A DNA stretch of 64,000 nt from Marinirhabdus gelatinilytica (lineage in GTDB: Bacteria > Bacteroidota > Bacteroidia > Flavobacteriales > Flavobacteriaceae), in NCBI RefSeq assembly GCF_003353425.1, contig NZ_QRAO01000001.1, forward strand, positions 124,001 to 188,000. The letters are read 5' to 3'. A program made the position numbers and the translations under genes. A model generated the notes under the pieces. It worked only from the letters and a program-made list of their open reading frames with translations, was not told where the DNA came from and did not search any database. This document shows positions 1 to 8,168 of the stretch, in pieces. The stretch's first letter is position 1, and every line of letters begins with the position of its first letter.

Positions 1-1
1 A

Positions 2-889
2 GATGGCGTGGTTGTTTCTACAAATCCAATATTCACACCTGCTACAAGCGGCACGTATACGGTAGTGGTTACACTCCCTCCTTGTAGTGAAAACACGTTT
101 ACGGTGGTAGTCGATATAACCGAAAAACCAACGCTGGATTTAGGAGCAGACCAAGTACTTTGCGATGGCGGCGCATACGAGATTGTTCCTATGATTACAG
201 GAAACACCACTGGCATTACATATGATTGGAGCACAGGGGAAACCACTCCAACCATTATTGCAGATGCTACAGGAACTTATGAATTGACCATTACTGTGGG
301 TAATTGTACCGTAAGTGACTCGGTGGATGTGTTCATCTCAGACCCTATTGAAGCATCCATTGGTGAAGATTTTGAAACCTGTCCAGAAGAAATACAAGTA
401 TTAACAGTTACTACTTCGGCGCAAGACCCCACCTTCCAATGGTTCTTAAATGGTGATATCCTAACGGGAGAAACCAACGCTACTCTAGAAATTGAGTTGC
501 CAGCCGAAACTATGGGCACACAAATTTATAGTGTAGTGGTAACAGAAGGTGAATGTACTGGAGAAGCAGAGATAGGCGTAACCCTTTACGATGTGGGCAA
601 CTGCACCATTTCGCAAGGAATCTCTCCCAATAACGATGGCTTTAACGACATCCTGGACCTTACGTTCCTCAATGACAGGACAGGCATAACAAACCTCCAG
701 ATTTTTAACAGGCTAGGAACCCTTGTTTATGAAAAAACAAATTACATAAACGAATGGCAAGGCCAAACAACCGATAACGAAGAACTACCAACCGGAACAT
801 ATTTTTATGTTTTGGATCTTGCGGGCGATGACTCAGTGTATGGCACCCAAGCATCTGGTTGGATATATTTAAATAGAGAAGCAAACTAA
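2..889 (+). CDS. T9SS type B-sorted surface protein, 5' truncated by window edge
   Basis: C-terminal 296 codons of a secreted protein whose start lies upstream of the window; the frame is open to base 2, so the GTG at 8 is internal. Visible are Ig-like beta modules, each with a DLG/D-C start and a 'W..G' strand (a QWFLNG segment lies midway), followed by an ~85-residue gliding motility-associated C-terminal domain beginning at NCTISQGISPNNDGFND and ending LNREAN. Known for the family: this domain is a T9SS type B sorting signal that directs export across the outer membrane and cell-surface attachment or release. The next gene starts 6 bases after the stop and has a very similar last ~160 residues, so the two are tandem paralogues, probably co-transcribed with the PorP/SprF-like gene downstream. 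An adhesin role is an inference. Confidence 0.85.
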   Translation, partial: DGVVVSTNPIFTPATSGTYTVVVTLPPCSENTFTVVVDITEKPTLDLGADQVLCDGGAYEIVPMITGNTTGITYDWSTGETTPTIIADATGTYELTITVGNCTVSDSVDVFISDPIEASIGEDFETCPEEIQVLTVTTSAQDPTFQWFLNGDILTGETNATLEIELPAETMGTQIYSVVVTEGECTGEAEIGVTLYDVGNCTISQGISPNNDGFNDILDLTFLNDRTGITNLQIFNRLGTLVYEKTNYINEWQGQTTDNEELPTGTYFYVLDLAGDDSVYGTQASGWIYLNREAN

Positions 890-895
890 ACAATT

Positions 896-3484
896 ATGAA
901 AAAAAACGTACTCCTCTTTTTCTCAATAATTGCTGTAACGGTTTCGTTTGCCCAGATAACGGTAGATGAAACCCTTACAACACAACAATTGGTTGAAGAT
1001 ATTTTAATTAACAGCCCATGTGCAGAAGTATCAAACTTTTCACAGAGCACCGGAACAGATTTTGGACAGGGCAACGGAATTGGCGCTTTTAACGCCAATG
1101 GATCTACTTTCCCTTTTAATGAAGGGGTTATATTGAGTTCTGGGTTTATAAGTAATGCCCCAGGACCTAACAACTCACTACACAGTGATGGAACATTTAC
1201 GTGGCCTGGCGATGCAGACCTAGAAGCAAACACAACTGCAACCAGTACCAACAATGCCTCTTGGATCCAGTTCGATTTTGTACCCTTTTTGGAAGAAATC
1301 AGCTTTAACTTCATTATGGCTTCTGAAGAATACAACCAAAATTTTGAATGTTCCTTTTCAGATGCATTCGCATTTATCCTTACTGACCAAACAACCGGAA
1401 CAGTACAAAACTTGGCCGTATTACCAGGCACTACCACACCCATTGAAGTAACCAATATTCGGTACGAGGTTAGTGGGCAATGTCCCGCAATAAACGAGCA
1501 GTTTTTTGGGCAATACAATTTCCAACCTATTGCAAATCCTTTAGCACCTTCTATTCCAGCAGCAGATTCCCCCATAGATTTCAATGGCCAGACTGTTTCT
1601 CTTACGGCAGTGGGAACCGTTACGCCAGGAAATGATTACACTATAAAACTGGTCGTAGCAGATGAGACAGATACCGCTTACGATATCTCAGTATATCTCG
1701 AAGCCGGTAGTTTTGACCTTGGTAACGTGAACCTTGGGGACGACATTACACTTGGAGATCCTGAAGCACAATGCGAAGGAGATATTTTAACTTTAGATTC
1801 AATGATAGATCCTGCCGATGCTACATTCAAGTGGTTTGCAGATGGAACTGAAATCATTGGTGAAACAGGACCTACACTGGATGTATCCATTACGGCGCTC
1901 TATGCCGTTGAAGTAACCTACACCCAAGGGAGCAATTGTGTTGCTACCGACGAAATCTTGGTTGAGTTTTTCGCACCCCCAGCTTTCGATTTAGGAGCAG
2001 ATCAGCAAAGTTGCTTTCTAGAGCCAGTGACTTTAGATGCCACTCCTATAAATTATGCTGTAGCAGATGTAAACTTTCAATGGTTTATGGACGGTGTAGC
2101 AATCCCCGGAGAAACCAACCCGACATACGATGTAACAACACCCGGTTTTTACGAAGCCGAAGTTTCCATACAAAGCTGTATACAAACTGAAGGTGTGAAT
2201 TTTGAAAACCTCAACGATATAGATTTCGAACTAGGGCCAGACTCAGACGATTGTTTTGTAACCCCTGTCCTTCTAGATGCAACTCCAACAAATTATGCTT
2301 TGGCAGATGCCTCTTTCCAATGGTTCTTGGACGGAAACCTTATTCCAGGTGAAACGGGACCTACACTTGCCACTAATGGTCCCGGAACTTACGAGGCCGT
2401 TGTCTCGGTAGGTACTTGTGAAAATACCGATAGTGTTACCCTTTCAAACTCTGATGACATTGATATTGAATTGGGAGACGATGTAACTTCCTGTTTCGTA
2501 GACCCCGTATTGCTTGACGCTACCCCGTCAAACTATAATGTTGCAGATGCTACATTTGAGTGGAGCCTTGACGGAACGGTTATTCCGGGAGAAACAAACG
2601 CTACATTGAATGCCACTGAAGCGGGCACTTACAGTGTCTTGGTAACAGTGGGGACCTGTGAAGCAACAGATAGTGTTACACTATCCCAAGGTTCTTTCAC
2701 CGTAGATTTAGGTGAAGATTTTGAAACGTGCTTTGAGAACAGTGCAACACTCACAGCCGAAATCTCTGGTGAAGACCCAGCAAACGCTACCTACCAATGG
2801 TTTGTGAATGGCGTAGAGCTCGTTGGCGAAACCAGCAGCAGCATCCCTATCCTTGAACCCGGGGATCATTCGGTAGTGGTAACCATAGGAAGCTGCGTAG
2901 AAACTGATGAAGTATTCATTGGCCTACGAAGTGATGTTTCTGTAAGTATTGTAGAATCCGACTTTAAAACCTGCCCAGAGGAATTAAACATTCTTACCGC
3001 AGTAACAGACGAGGAAAATGCAACGTTCCAATGGTTCAAGAACGGTAATCCAATCCCTAATGAGACCAATAGCACGCTAGAATTCTCGTTGGAAGACGGA
3101 GAGTCTGGGATCCAAACATTCAGCGTGGTGATTACTCTAGGTGATTGTACTGCTGAGGATGATATTTCAATACAACTATACGATATTGGCAACTGCGCGA
3201 TCTCACAAGGGATATCGCCAAACGGAGATGGTTTTAACGATATCCTTGATCTTGAGTTCCTTTCAGATAGAACCGAAGGAATTGCAGATTTCAAAATTTA
3301 TAACAGGCACGGCCTATTGGTCTTTGAACAAACCAACTATATAAACGAGTGGTTTGGACAAACAGATGAAGGTGACGAACTCCCAACGGGGACCTATTAT
3401 GTAATCATGACATTCAACCAAGAAGACCCCGTGTACGGGAACCAATACGCTGCTTGGATATATCTAAACCGCGACGCTAACTAA
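896..3484 (+). CDS. Secreted adhesin-like protein: choice-of-anchor L domain, Ig-like repeats, T9SS type B sorting domain
   Basis: 862 residues. Residues 1-19 are a signal peptide (MKKNVLLFFSIIAVTVSFAQ). Residues ~20-275 match the choice-of-anchor L domain: an SEEYN..F.C.F.DAFAF hallmark and a TIKLVVAD segment are visible. Six Ig-like repeats of about 75-80 residues follow (~275-770), each with an opening DLG..Q.C or ELG.D...C, a central QWF/EW..DG strand, a PGET turn and a closing G.C; the second to fourth are near copies (VLLDATP.NY..AD). The C-terminus (from NCAISQGISPNGDGFND) is a gliding motility-associated T9SS type B sorting domain. ATG at 896 is preceded by the stop of the paralogous gene; a weak Shine-Dalgarno is normal here. 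The PorP/SprF-like gene 36 bases downstream fits the known pairing of large T9SS adhesins with a dedicated PorP/SprF protein. The bound ligand is unknown. Confidence 0.9.
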   Translation: MKKNVLLFFSIIAVTVSFAQITVDETLTTQQLVEDILINSPCAEVSNFSQSTGTDFGQGNGIGAFNANGSTFPFNEGVILSSGFISNAPGPNNSLHSDGTFTWPGDADLEANTTATSTNNASWIQFDFVPFLEEISFNFIMASEEYNQNFECSFSDAFAFILTDQTTGTVQNLAVLPGTTTPIEVTNIRYEVSGQCPAINEQFFGQYNFQPIANPLAPSIPAADSPIDFNGQTVSLTAVGTVTPGNDYTIKLVVADETDTAYDISVYLEAGSFDLGNVNLGDDITLGDPEAQCEGDILTLDSMIDPADATFKWFADGTEIIGETGPTLDVSITALYAVEVTYTQGSNCVATDEILVEFFAPPAFDLGADQQSCFLEPVTLDATPINYAVADVNFQWFMDGVAIPGETNPTYDVTTPGFYEAEVSIQSCIQTEGVNFENLNDIDFELGPDSDDCFVTPVLLDATPTNYALADASFQWFLDGNLIPGETGPTLATNGPGTYEAVVSVGTCENTDSVTLSNSDDIDIELGDDVTSCFVDPVLLDATPSNYNVADATFEWSLDGTVIPGETNATLNATEAGTYSVLVTVGTCEATDSVTLSQGSFTVDLGEDFETCFENSATLTAEISGEDPANATYQWFVNGVELVGETSSSIPILEPGDHSVVVTIGSCVETDEVFIGLRSDVSVSIVESDFKTCPEELNILTAVTDEENATFQWFKNGNPIPNETNSTLEFSLEDGESGIQTFSVVITLGDCTAEDDISIQLYDIGNCAISQGISPNGDGFNDILDLEFLSDRTEGIADFKIYNRHGLLVFEQTNYINEWFGQTDEGDELPTGTYYVIMTFNQEDPVYGNQYAAWIYLNRDAN

Positions 3485-3520
3485 AATTACTCAACCACAC
3501 AAAAAATAAACACAAACACA

Positions 3521-4435
3521 ATGAAGAAAATACTCATACTCACCCTTATTGCAGCTTTCTTTTGGTCACAGGACTCGCAAGCACAACAGGACCCACAGTA
3601 CACACAGTATATGTACAATATGAATGTGGTAAACCCTGCCTATGCCGGTAGCAAGGAAAGCCTTTCTATAACAGCCTTGTACCGTAAACAATGGTCTGGT
3701 CTGGACGGTGCTCCAGAAACATTCACGGTTTCCGGTCACTCCCCTATAAGCGACAAAATAGGCTTGGGACTCTCTGCCATTAAAGATGAGCTTGGTCCCA
3801 TTAGTGAAACCAATGTATATGCAGATTTCTCTTATACGCTAGATCTTGGAGCAACCACTAAGCTTGCCTTTGGTCTAAAAGCCGGGGTAACATTCCACGA
3901 TGTAGGGCTAACAAGTTTAGAGTTGCAGGATCCTGGAGACCCTTTCTTCTCCCAGGATATAAACAACACCTACCCCAATATAGGTGCAGGTGCATTTCTT
4001 TATGGAGACAACTACTACATAGGCCTCTCCGTACCCAATATGCTAAACTCTGTACACTTAGATGAAAACGGGTTAAAATATGGTAATGAGACAAACCACT
4101 ACTTTGCAACTGCGGGATATGTGTTTCAAGTATCTGACAATTTCAAGCTGAAACCTTCAGTATTGGTAAAATCTGCTTTCGACGCTCCTTTGTCTTTCGA
4201 TGGAAACCTGAACGCACTCTTTTACGATATGTTCGAAATAGGTGCCAGTTACAGGCTGGACGATTCCTTTAGTGGCTTGGTAGGTTTCCAGGCAACAGAT
4301 TTTATTCGCATAGGATATGCTTACGATAGAGTAATTTCAGACATTGAAGCCGTAGCAAGCTCCTCTCACGAAATTATCTTGACCTTCGACCTTATGTTCA
4401 AGAAAAGAACCCTACGCTCACCTAGATACTTCTAA
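3521..4435 (+). CDS. PorP/SprF family type IX secretion system outer membrane protein
   Basis: 304 residues with an N-terminal signal peptide ending at about residue 22 (DSQA-QQDP). The segment QDPQYTQYMYNMNVVNPAYAG directly after cleavage is the signature of the PorP/SprF family, and the rest is alternating hydrophobic/aromatic beta strands expected of a 14-strand-type outer membrane barrel, ending in aromatic residues (RYF). Family members assist secretion or surface anchoring of T9SS type B clients; SprF does so for the SprB gliding adhesin. Here the gene follows two type B clients and precedes a PorE-like OmpA protein, the same order seen in many flavobacterial loci, so it probably serves the upstream adhesins. 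Whether it is the core PorP or one of several paralogues cannot be decided from this window. Confidence 0.9.
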   Translation: MKKILILTLIAAFFWSQDSQAQQDPQYTQYMYNMNVVNPAYAGSKESLSITALYRKQWSGLDGAPETFTVSGHSPISDKIGLGLSAIKDELGPISETNVYADFSYTLDLGATTKLAFGLKAGVTFHDVGLTSLELQDPGDPFFSQDINNTYPNIGAGAFLYGDNYYIGLSVPNMLNSVHLDENGLKYGNETNHYFATAGYVFQVSDNFKLKPSVLVKSAFDAPLSFDGNLNALFYDMFEIGASYRLDDSFSGLVGFQATDFIRIGYAYDRVISDIEAVASSSHEIILTFDLMFKKRTLRSPRYF

Positions 4436-4459
4436 TAACCAAAAATAATTTCATTCAAA

Positions 4460-6355
4460 ATGAAAAAAATATATACCATACTATTTCTTTTAGCAATAAG
4501 TACAACAATTAGTACTGCGCAGAACAAAGACACCAAAAAAGCAGACGAACTATACAAGCGCCTTCAGTATACAGATGCTGCAGAAGCCTATCAAAAACTC
4601 CTCAAAAAAGGAAAAGGCAGTCGCTATGTATTTGAACAATTGGGTAACAGTTACTATTATATCAACGATACCAAGAAAGCCGAAACATACTACAAACGTG
4701 TAGTAAAAGGCAGAAAAGTAAATGCTGAAACCGTTTACAACTATGCCCAATCCCTTAAGTCCAATGGAAAATTTAGCGACTATAACGACGCTATGAAACA
4801 GTTTGCAGAACTGGCTCCAAACGATTCTCGTGCCGTTGAGTTTATGAAAAACCCCAACTATGTCCCAAAGTTAATGGAGAAAAACGCTAAGTTTTCTGCC
4901 ACTAATATGAAGGATATCAATACTGAGTATTCAGAATTTGGAGGTACTATGGTTGGTAAGGACTTTTATTTCTCTTCAGCCAGAAACACCTCAAGAAGAA
5001 AATACGGTTGGAACGAGCAACCTTACCTAGACATCTATAAAGCTGAAGATGTTGGAGGTACCATTAAAAATGCCGATTTGCTGGACAACAAGCAAATAAA
5101 CACAAAATACCATGAGGGCAACATTGCCATCACCGCAGATGGTAAGCGTATGTATTTTGACCGTAACGATTACTACAAAGGCAAGTACGATAAAAGTGAG
5201 GAAGGCGTTAACCAAATAAACCTGTACTATGCAGAGTGGGTTGCTGGTGAGTGGAAAGATGTGCAATCTGTTGCTTTTAATAGCGATGAGTACTCAACAG
5301 GTCACCCTGCCCTTAGCCCAGATGGAAACACATTGTACTTTGTAAGCGATATGCCCGGTGGAAAAGGGATGAGTGATATTTATAAAGTTTCAGTAAGCAA
5401 GGATGGCTCCCTAGGAACACCTGAACGCTTAGGAGACAACATTAACACCGAAGGAAAAGAAGTATTCCCATTCATCGATGCCAATGGCGATCTTTATTTT
5501 GCCAGTAACGGCCATATGGGTCTTGGTGGGCTGGACGTATTTTATGCCCCTGCGCAAGGAAGTGGCTTTGGCGAAGCCAAAAATATGGGATTGGGCGTAA
5601 ACAGTTCGGATGATGATTTTGCTTTCAGATATAACCCGGCAACCGAAGAAGGTTTCATCTCATCAAACCGAAGCGGTGGTAAAGGAAGTGACGATATATA
5701 CCAAATAAAGCAACTGGAGCCATTGTGCGAAGTAGAAATGATCGTTCAGGTTGTAGACGAGTCCAACAATGCCCCAATTGCTGGTGCAAGAGTAGATATG
5801 TATGATACAATGGGCAATAAGCTAAGCACCAAAACTGCAGGACCGGACGGCAAAGTTACTTTTATCGCTGAATGTGAAAAAGAGCACGAAGTACAAGCAG
5901 TAATGGCAGATTATGAAAGCAACGCCATAGATGTAGAGATGGCAAGTGACGTAACATTAAACAAGACCATTGCCCTTAGACCTATAGAGGAACTAATCGT
6001 TGACGATAAGGTAGTATTGAACCCTATCTATTTCCCGCTGGACAAGAGCAATATTACTCCTAAAGCCGCTTTCGAGCTAGACAAATTGGTGGCTATCATG
6101 AAAAAATATCCAGACATGGTAATCAAAGCCGAAAGCCATACAGACAACCGTGCTAGCGATGCCTATAATATGGATCTTTCAGAAAGAAGGGCTCAGAGCA
6201 CTGTACAGTATGTAATTTCTAAAGGAATAGACAAATCTAGAATAAGTGGCGAAGGATTTGGAGAAACCAGACCCAAAATTGCTTGCGGAGCTAATTGTAC
6301 CGAAGAACAGCACCAACAAAACAGAAGGTCAGAGTTTATTATCGTTGAAAGATAA
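4460..6355 (+). CDS. TPR / beta-propeller / OmpA-domain protein, PorE-like
   Basis: 631 residues. Signal peptide 1-20 (..STAQ), TPR-like helical repeats ~25-135 (Y..A...Y..LL, A..YY.RVV), a PD40/WD40-like propeller ~190-430 with repeated SPDG..LYFVSD and ANGDLYFAS blades, a carboxypeptidase-regulatory-like/CNA-B-type beta domain ~438-515, and a C-terminal OmpA peptidoglycan-binding domain ~520-631 (VIKAESHTDNRAS, LSERRAQSTVQYV, ISGEGFGETRP). This four-domain order is that of PorE of Porphyromonas gingivalis, which ties the T9SS to peptidoglycan; whether this copy is the core component or one linked to the upstream adhesin is inference. It sits 24 bases after the PorP/SprF-like gene and ends at a strong terminator, so it is the last gene of the operon. 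Confidence 0.88.
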   Translation: MKKIYTILFLLAISTTISTAQNKDTKKADELYKRLQYTDAAEAYQKLLKKGKGSRYVFEQLGNSYYYINDTKKAETYYKRVVKGRKVNAETVYNYAQSLKSNGKFSDYNDAMKQFAELAPNDSRAVEFMKNPNYVPKLMEKNAKFSATNMKDINTEYSEFGGTMVGKDFYFSSARNTSRRKYGWNEQPYLDIYKAEDVGGTIKNADLLDNKQINTKYHEGNIAITADGKRMYFDRNDYYKGKYDKSEEGVNQINLYYAEWVAGEWKDVQSVAFNSDEYSTGHPALSPDGNTLYFVSDMPGGKGMSDIYKVSVSKDGSLGTPERLGDNINTEGKEVFPFIDANGDLYFASNGHMGLGGLDVFYAPAQGSGFGEAKNMGLGVNSSDDDFAFRYNPATEEGFISSNRSGGKGSDDIYQIKQLEPLCEVEMIVQVVDESNNAPIAGARVDMYDTMGNKLSTKTAGPDGKVTFIAECEKEHEVQAVMADYESNAIDVEMASDVTLNKTIALRPIEELIVDDKVVLNPIYFPLDKSNITPKAAFELDKLVAIMKKYPDMVIKAESHTDNRASDAYNMDLSERRAQSTVQYVISKGIDKSRISGEGFGETRPKIACGANCTEEQHQQNRRSEFIIVER

Positions 6356-6385
6356 TAACCCTAATTAACCAATAACCCTCTACAA

Positions 6386-6416
6386 ACCCATTGCAAATTT
6401 TGCAATGGGTTTTTTT
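6386..6416 (+). terminator. Rho-independent terminator of the adhesin/PorP operon
   Basis: Perfect 10-bp stem ACCCATTGCA / TGCAATGGGT (extendable by A/T pairs) with an AAATTT loop, followed by seven T residues. It lies 30 bases after the PorE-like gene. Confidence 0.92.
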
Positions 6417-6586
6417 ATACGAACAACCCCCACCAGAATTCCCATAATTTTAAAACTCTATGATTTCATAGAGGAAAACGTTTTATTTCCTGTGTAGTTT
6501 TATAATCCCAAAAAAATCTACACCTCTTGCCTACTTCATGCTTTGGTTTTAAAAGTTGGACAACTCAACGCATAAATCGTAAAGAC

Positions 6587-8065
6587 TTGAAAAGAATACT
6601 TACATTAACTGCATTATTAATTGGCTATGCCACATTCTCACAAGTAGGTATAAACACTACAACACCCAACCCAAGTAGTGCCTTGGATATAGAGAGCACC
6701 AGTAGCGGTCTGTTAATCCCAAGAATGACCCAAGCGCAACGCGACGCCATTACTACCCCAGCAACTGGTCTCATGATCTTTCAAACCAACAACTCACCAG
6801 GGTTCTATTATTACAATGGGAGTACGTGGGGTAATGTAAGTGAGACCACAGATGCAGATTGGTTTGAGGTAGGGGGCACTACACCACCAGACAACATTAA
6901 CGATAATTTGTATACCCAAGGAAATGTAGGAATTGGGCAAACAACAGTATCCAATGGTAAACTGGGTATTACCAACGACTATTCCAATAGTAGTTCTACT
7001 GTTTATCTTACCTCAACAGGTACTGGAGCAAACACTGGATCTATGTATGGGTTTTACAACAGGTTATTAGTCTCCAGCGTAGTACAAGCACGAGGACTTA
7101 TGAACCGTTTTGAAGGCTCTGATATCACAAGGATAACTGGAGTCCGAAACGAATTTTTGACCACAGGAACAGGATCTCGTTACGGAATGTACAATTTCTT
7201 CGGAAGTACTGGCACACCTTCATATCGAGCCGGTATAGAAAATAGTTGGACCGGTGGTACAGCATCAACAAATTATGGGTTGGCAAACAAATCTGCTCCC
7301 GCCTATACTATTTCAGGAAATCTATACGGCACATACAATCTTTTCCAATCTCAAGGTAATGGGGACAGGTATGGGGCGTACAATTCTATCTCTGGAAGTG
7401 GTAGTGGCGAGAAATATGGCACCTACAACAGCATCCCAAGTACCGCAGGGGGAACACATTATGGGGTGTATAGCGATGTGCAAAATGCTTCAGGATATGC
7501 AGGTTACTTTCTGGGTCGTACTTATATTTCTGGGCAGGTAGGGGTTAACTTTACAAATCCAACCTATGCAATTCACCTTCCTAATAACGTAAGTACTTCT
7601 ATGGGAAGTGGACAGGCATTTGGATGGGATACCTATAGCGATGGAAGGGTTAAAACAAATCAAGAAGCCCTAAAAAAAGGACTTGTTGAGATTTTAATGT
7701 TAGAGCCCAAATCATACTTTCATCATAATTCAGAATTCGTAGATAGCACGTTAACTCTAAAAACGGAGGGGGAAAATACTATAGGGTTTATTGCCCAAGA
7801 ACTATACAATATTCTGCCTGAAGCAGTGCAAAAACCACAGAATGAAAACATTTCACTCTGGTCTGTTGATTACAATAAATTAGTCCCAGTGATTGTAAAG
7901 GCTATTCAGGAAATGAACACAGAAAACGAAAAGCTCGAGAAAAAGATAAAATCCCTTGAGACAAAGTTGGGGCAATATATCTTACTGGAAGCACGGCTTT
8001 CAGCTCTAGAAGAAGAAACTAACAAGGTCATAAACACCGAAGGATTTACTTCAGAAAACAACTAA
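6587..8065 (+). CDS. Secreted tail-fibre-like protein with S74-type intramolecular chaperone domain
   Basis: 492 residues from TTG at 6587, chosen because it gives a clean signal peptide (MKRILTLTALLIGYATFS-QVG); an upstream in-frame TTG at 6527 would add 20 unrelated residues. The mature N-terminus (VGINTTTPNPSSALDIESTSSGLLIPR, shown in part) and the FYYYNG..W motif form a module common in Bacteroidota surface proteins and repeated in the gene at 17168. The middle is a run of G/S/Y/N-rich repeats with a recurring YG.YN unit, as expected of a beta-helix shaft. Residues ~350-440 (SDGRVKTN..., GFIAQEL) match the peptidase S74/tail-fibre chaperone domain, which trimerises, cleaves itself off and remains helical; the last 45 residues form a coiled coil. 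The catalytic residues are consistent but were not aligned. No prophage genes are nearby, so this is a host surface protein. Confidence 0.78.
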   Translation: MKRILTLTALLIGYATFSQVGINTTTPNPSSALDIESTSSGLLIPRMTQAQRDAITTPATGLMIFQTNNSPGFYYYNGSTWGNVSETTDADWFEVGGTTPPDNINDNLYTQGNVGIGQTTVSNGKLGITNDYSNSSSTVYLTSTGTGANTGSMYGFYNRLLVSSVVQARGLMNRFEGSDITRITGVRNEFLTTGTGSRYGMYNFFGSTGTPSYRAGIENSWTGGTASTNYGLANKSAPAYTISGNLYGTYNLFQSQGNGDRYGAYNSISGSGSGEKYGTYNSIPSTAGGTHYGVYSDVQNASGYAGYFLGRTYISGQVGVNFTNPTYAIHLPNNVSTSMGSGQAFGWDTYSDGRVKTNQEALKKGLVEILMLEPKSYFHHNSEFVDSTLTLKTEGENTIGFIAQELYNILPEAVQKPQNENISLWSVDYNKLVPVIVKAIQEMNTENEKLEKKIKSLETKLGQYILLEARLSALEEETNKVINTEGFTSENN

Positions 8066-8111
8066 ATTCATGTTTTGAGTGTCACATCTTACAAATTATG
8101 GAGATGTGAAA

Positions 8112-8139
8112 AAAGGCCGCTTTGAGGAGAGCGGCCTTT
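8112..8139. terminator. Bidirectional terminator between convergent genes
   Basis: Stem AAAGGCCGCT / AGCGGCCTTT with loop TTGAGGAG. It lies between the stops of the S74 protein gene (+) and cphA (-) and can serve both. The 18-base core CCGCTTTGAGGAGAGCGG recurs at 12859-12876. Confidence 0.85.
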
Positions 8140-8168
8140 AATTTGGCAGTATTTTTATAAAAATCTCA

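Noticed and set aside
8-889. GTG at base 8 as true start of the first gene
   Set aside because: Frame is open to the window edge, and the coding starts mid-domain with no signal peptide.
6587-8065. Prophage tail fibre
   Set aside because: No other phage genes nearby; has a signal peptide and a Bacteroidota surface-protein N-terminal module.
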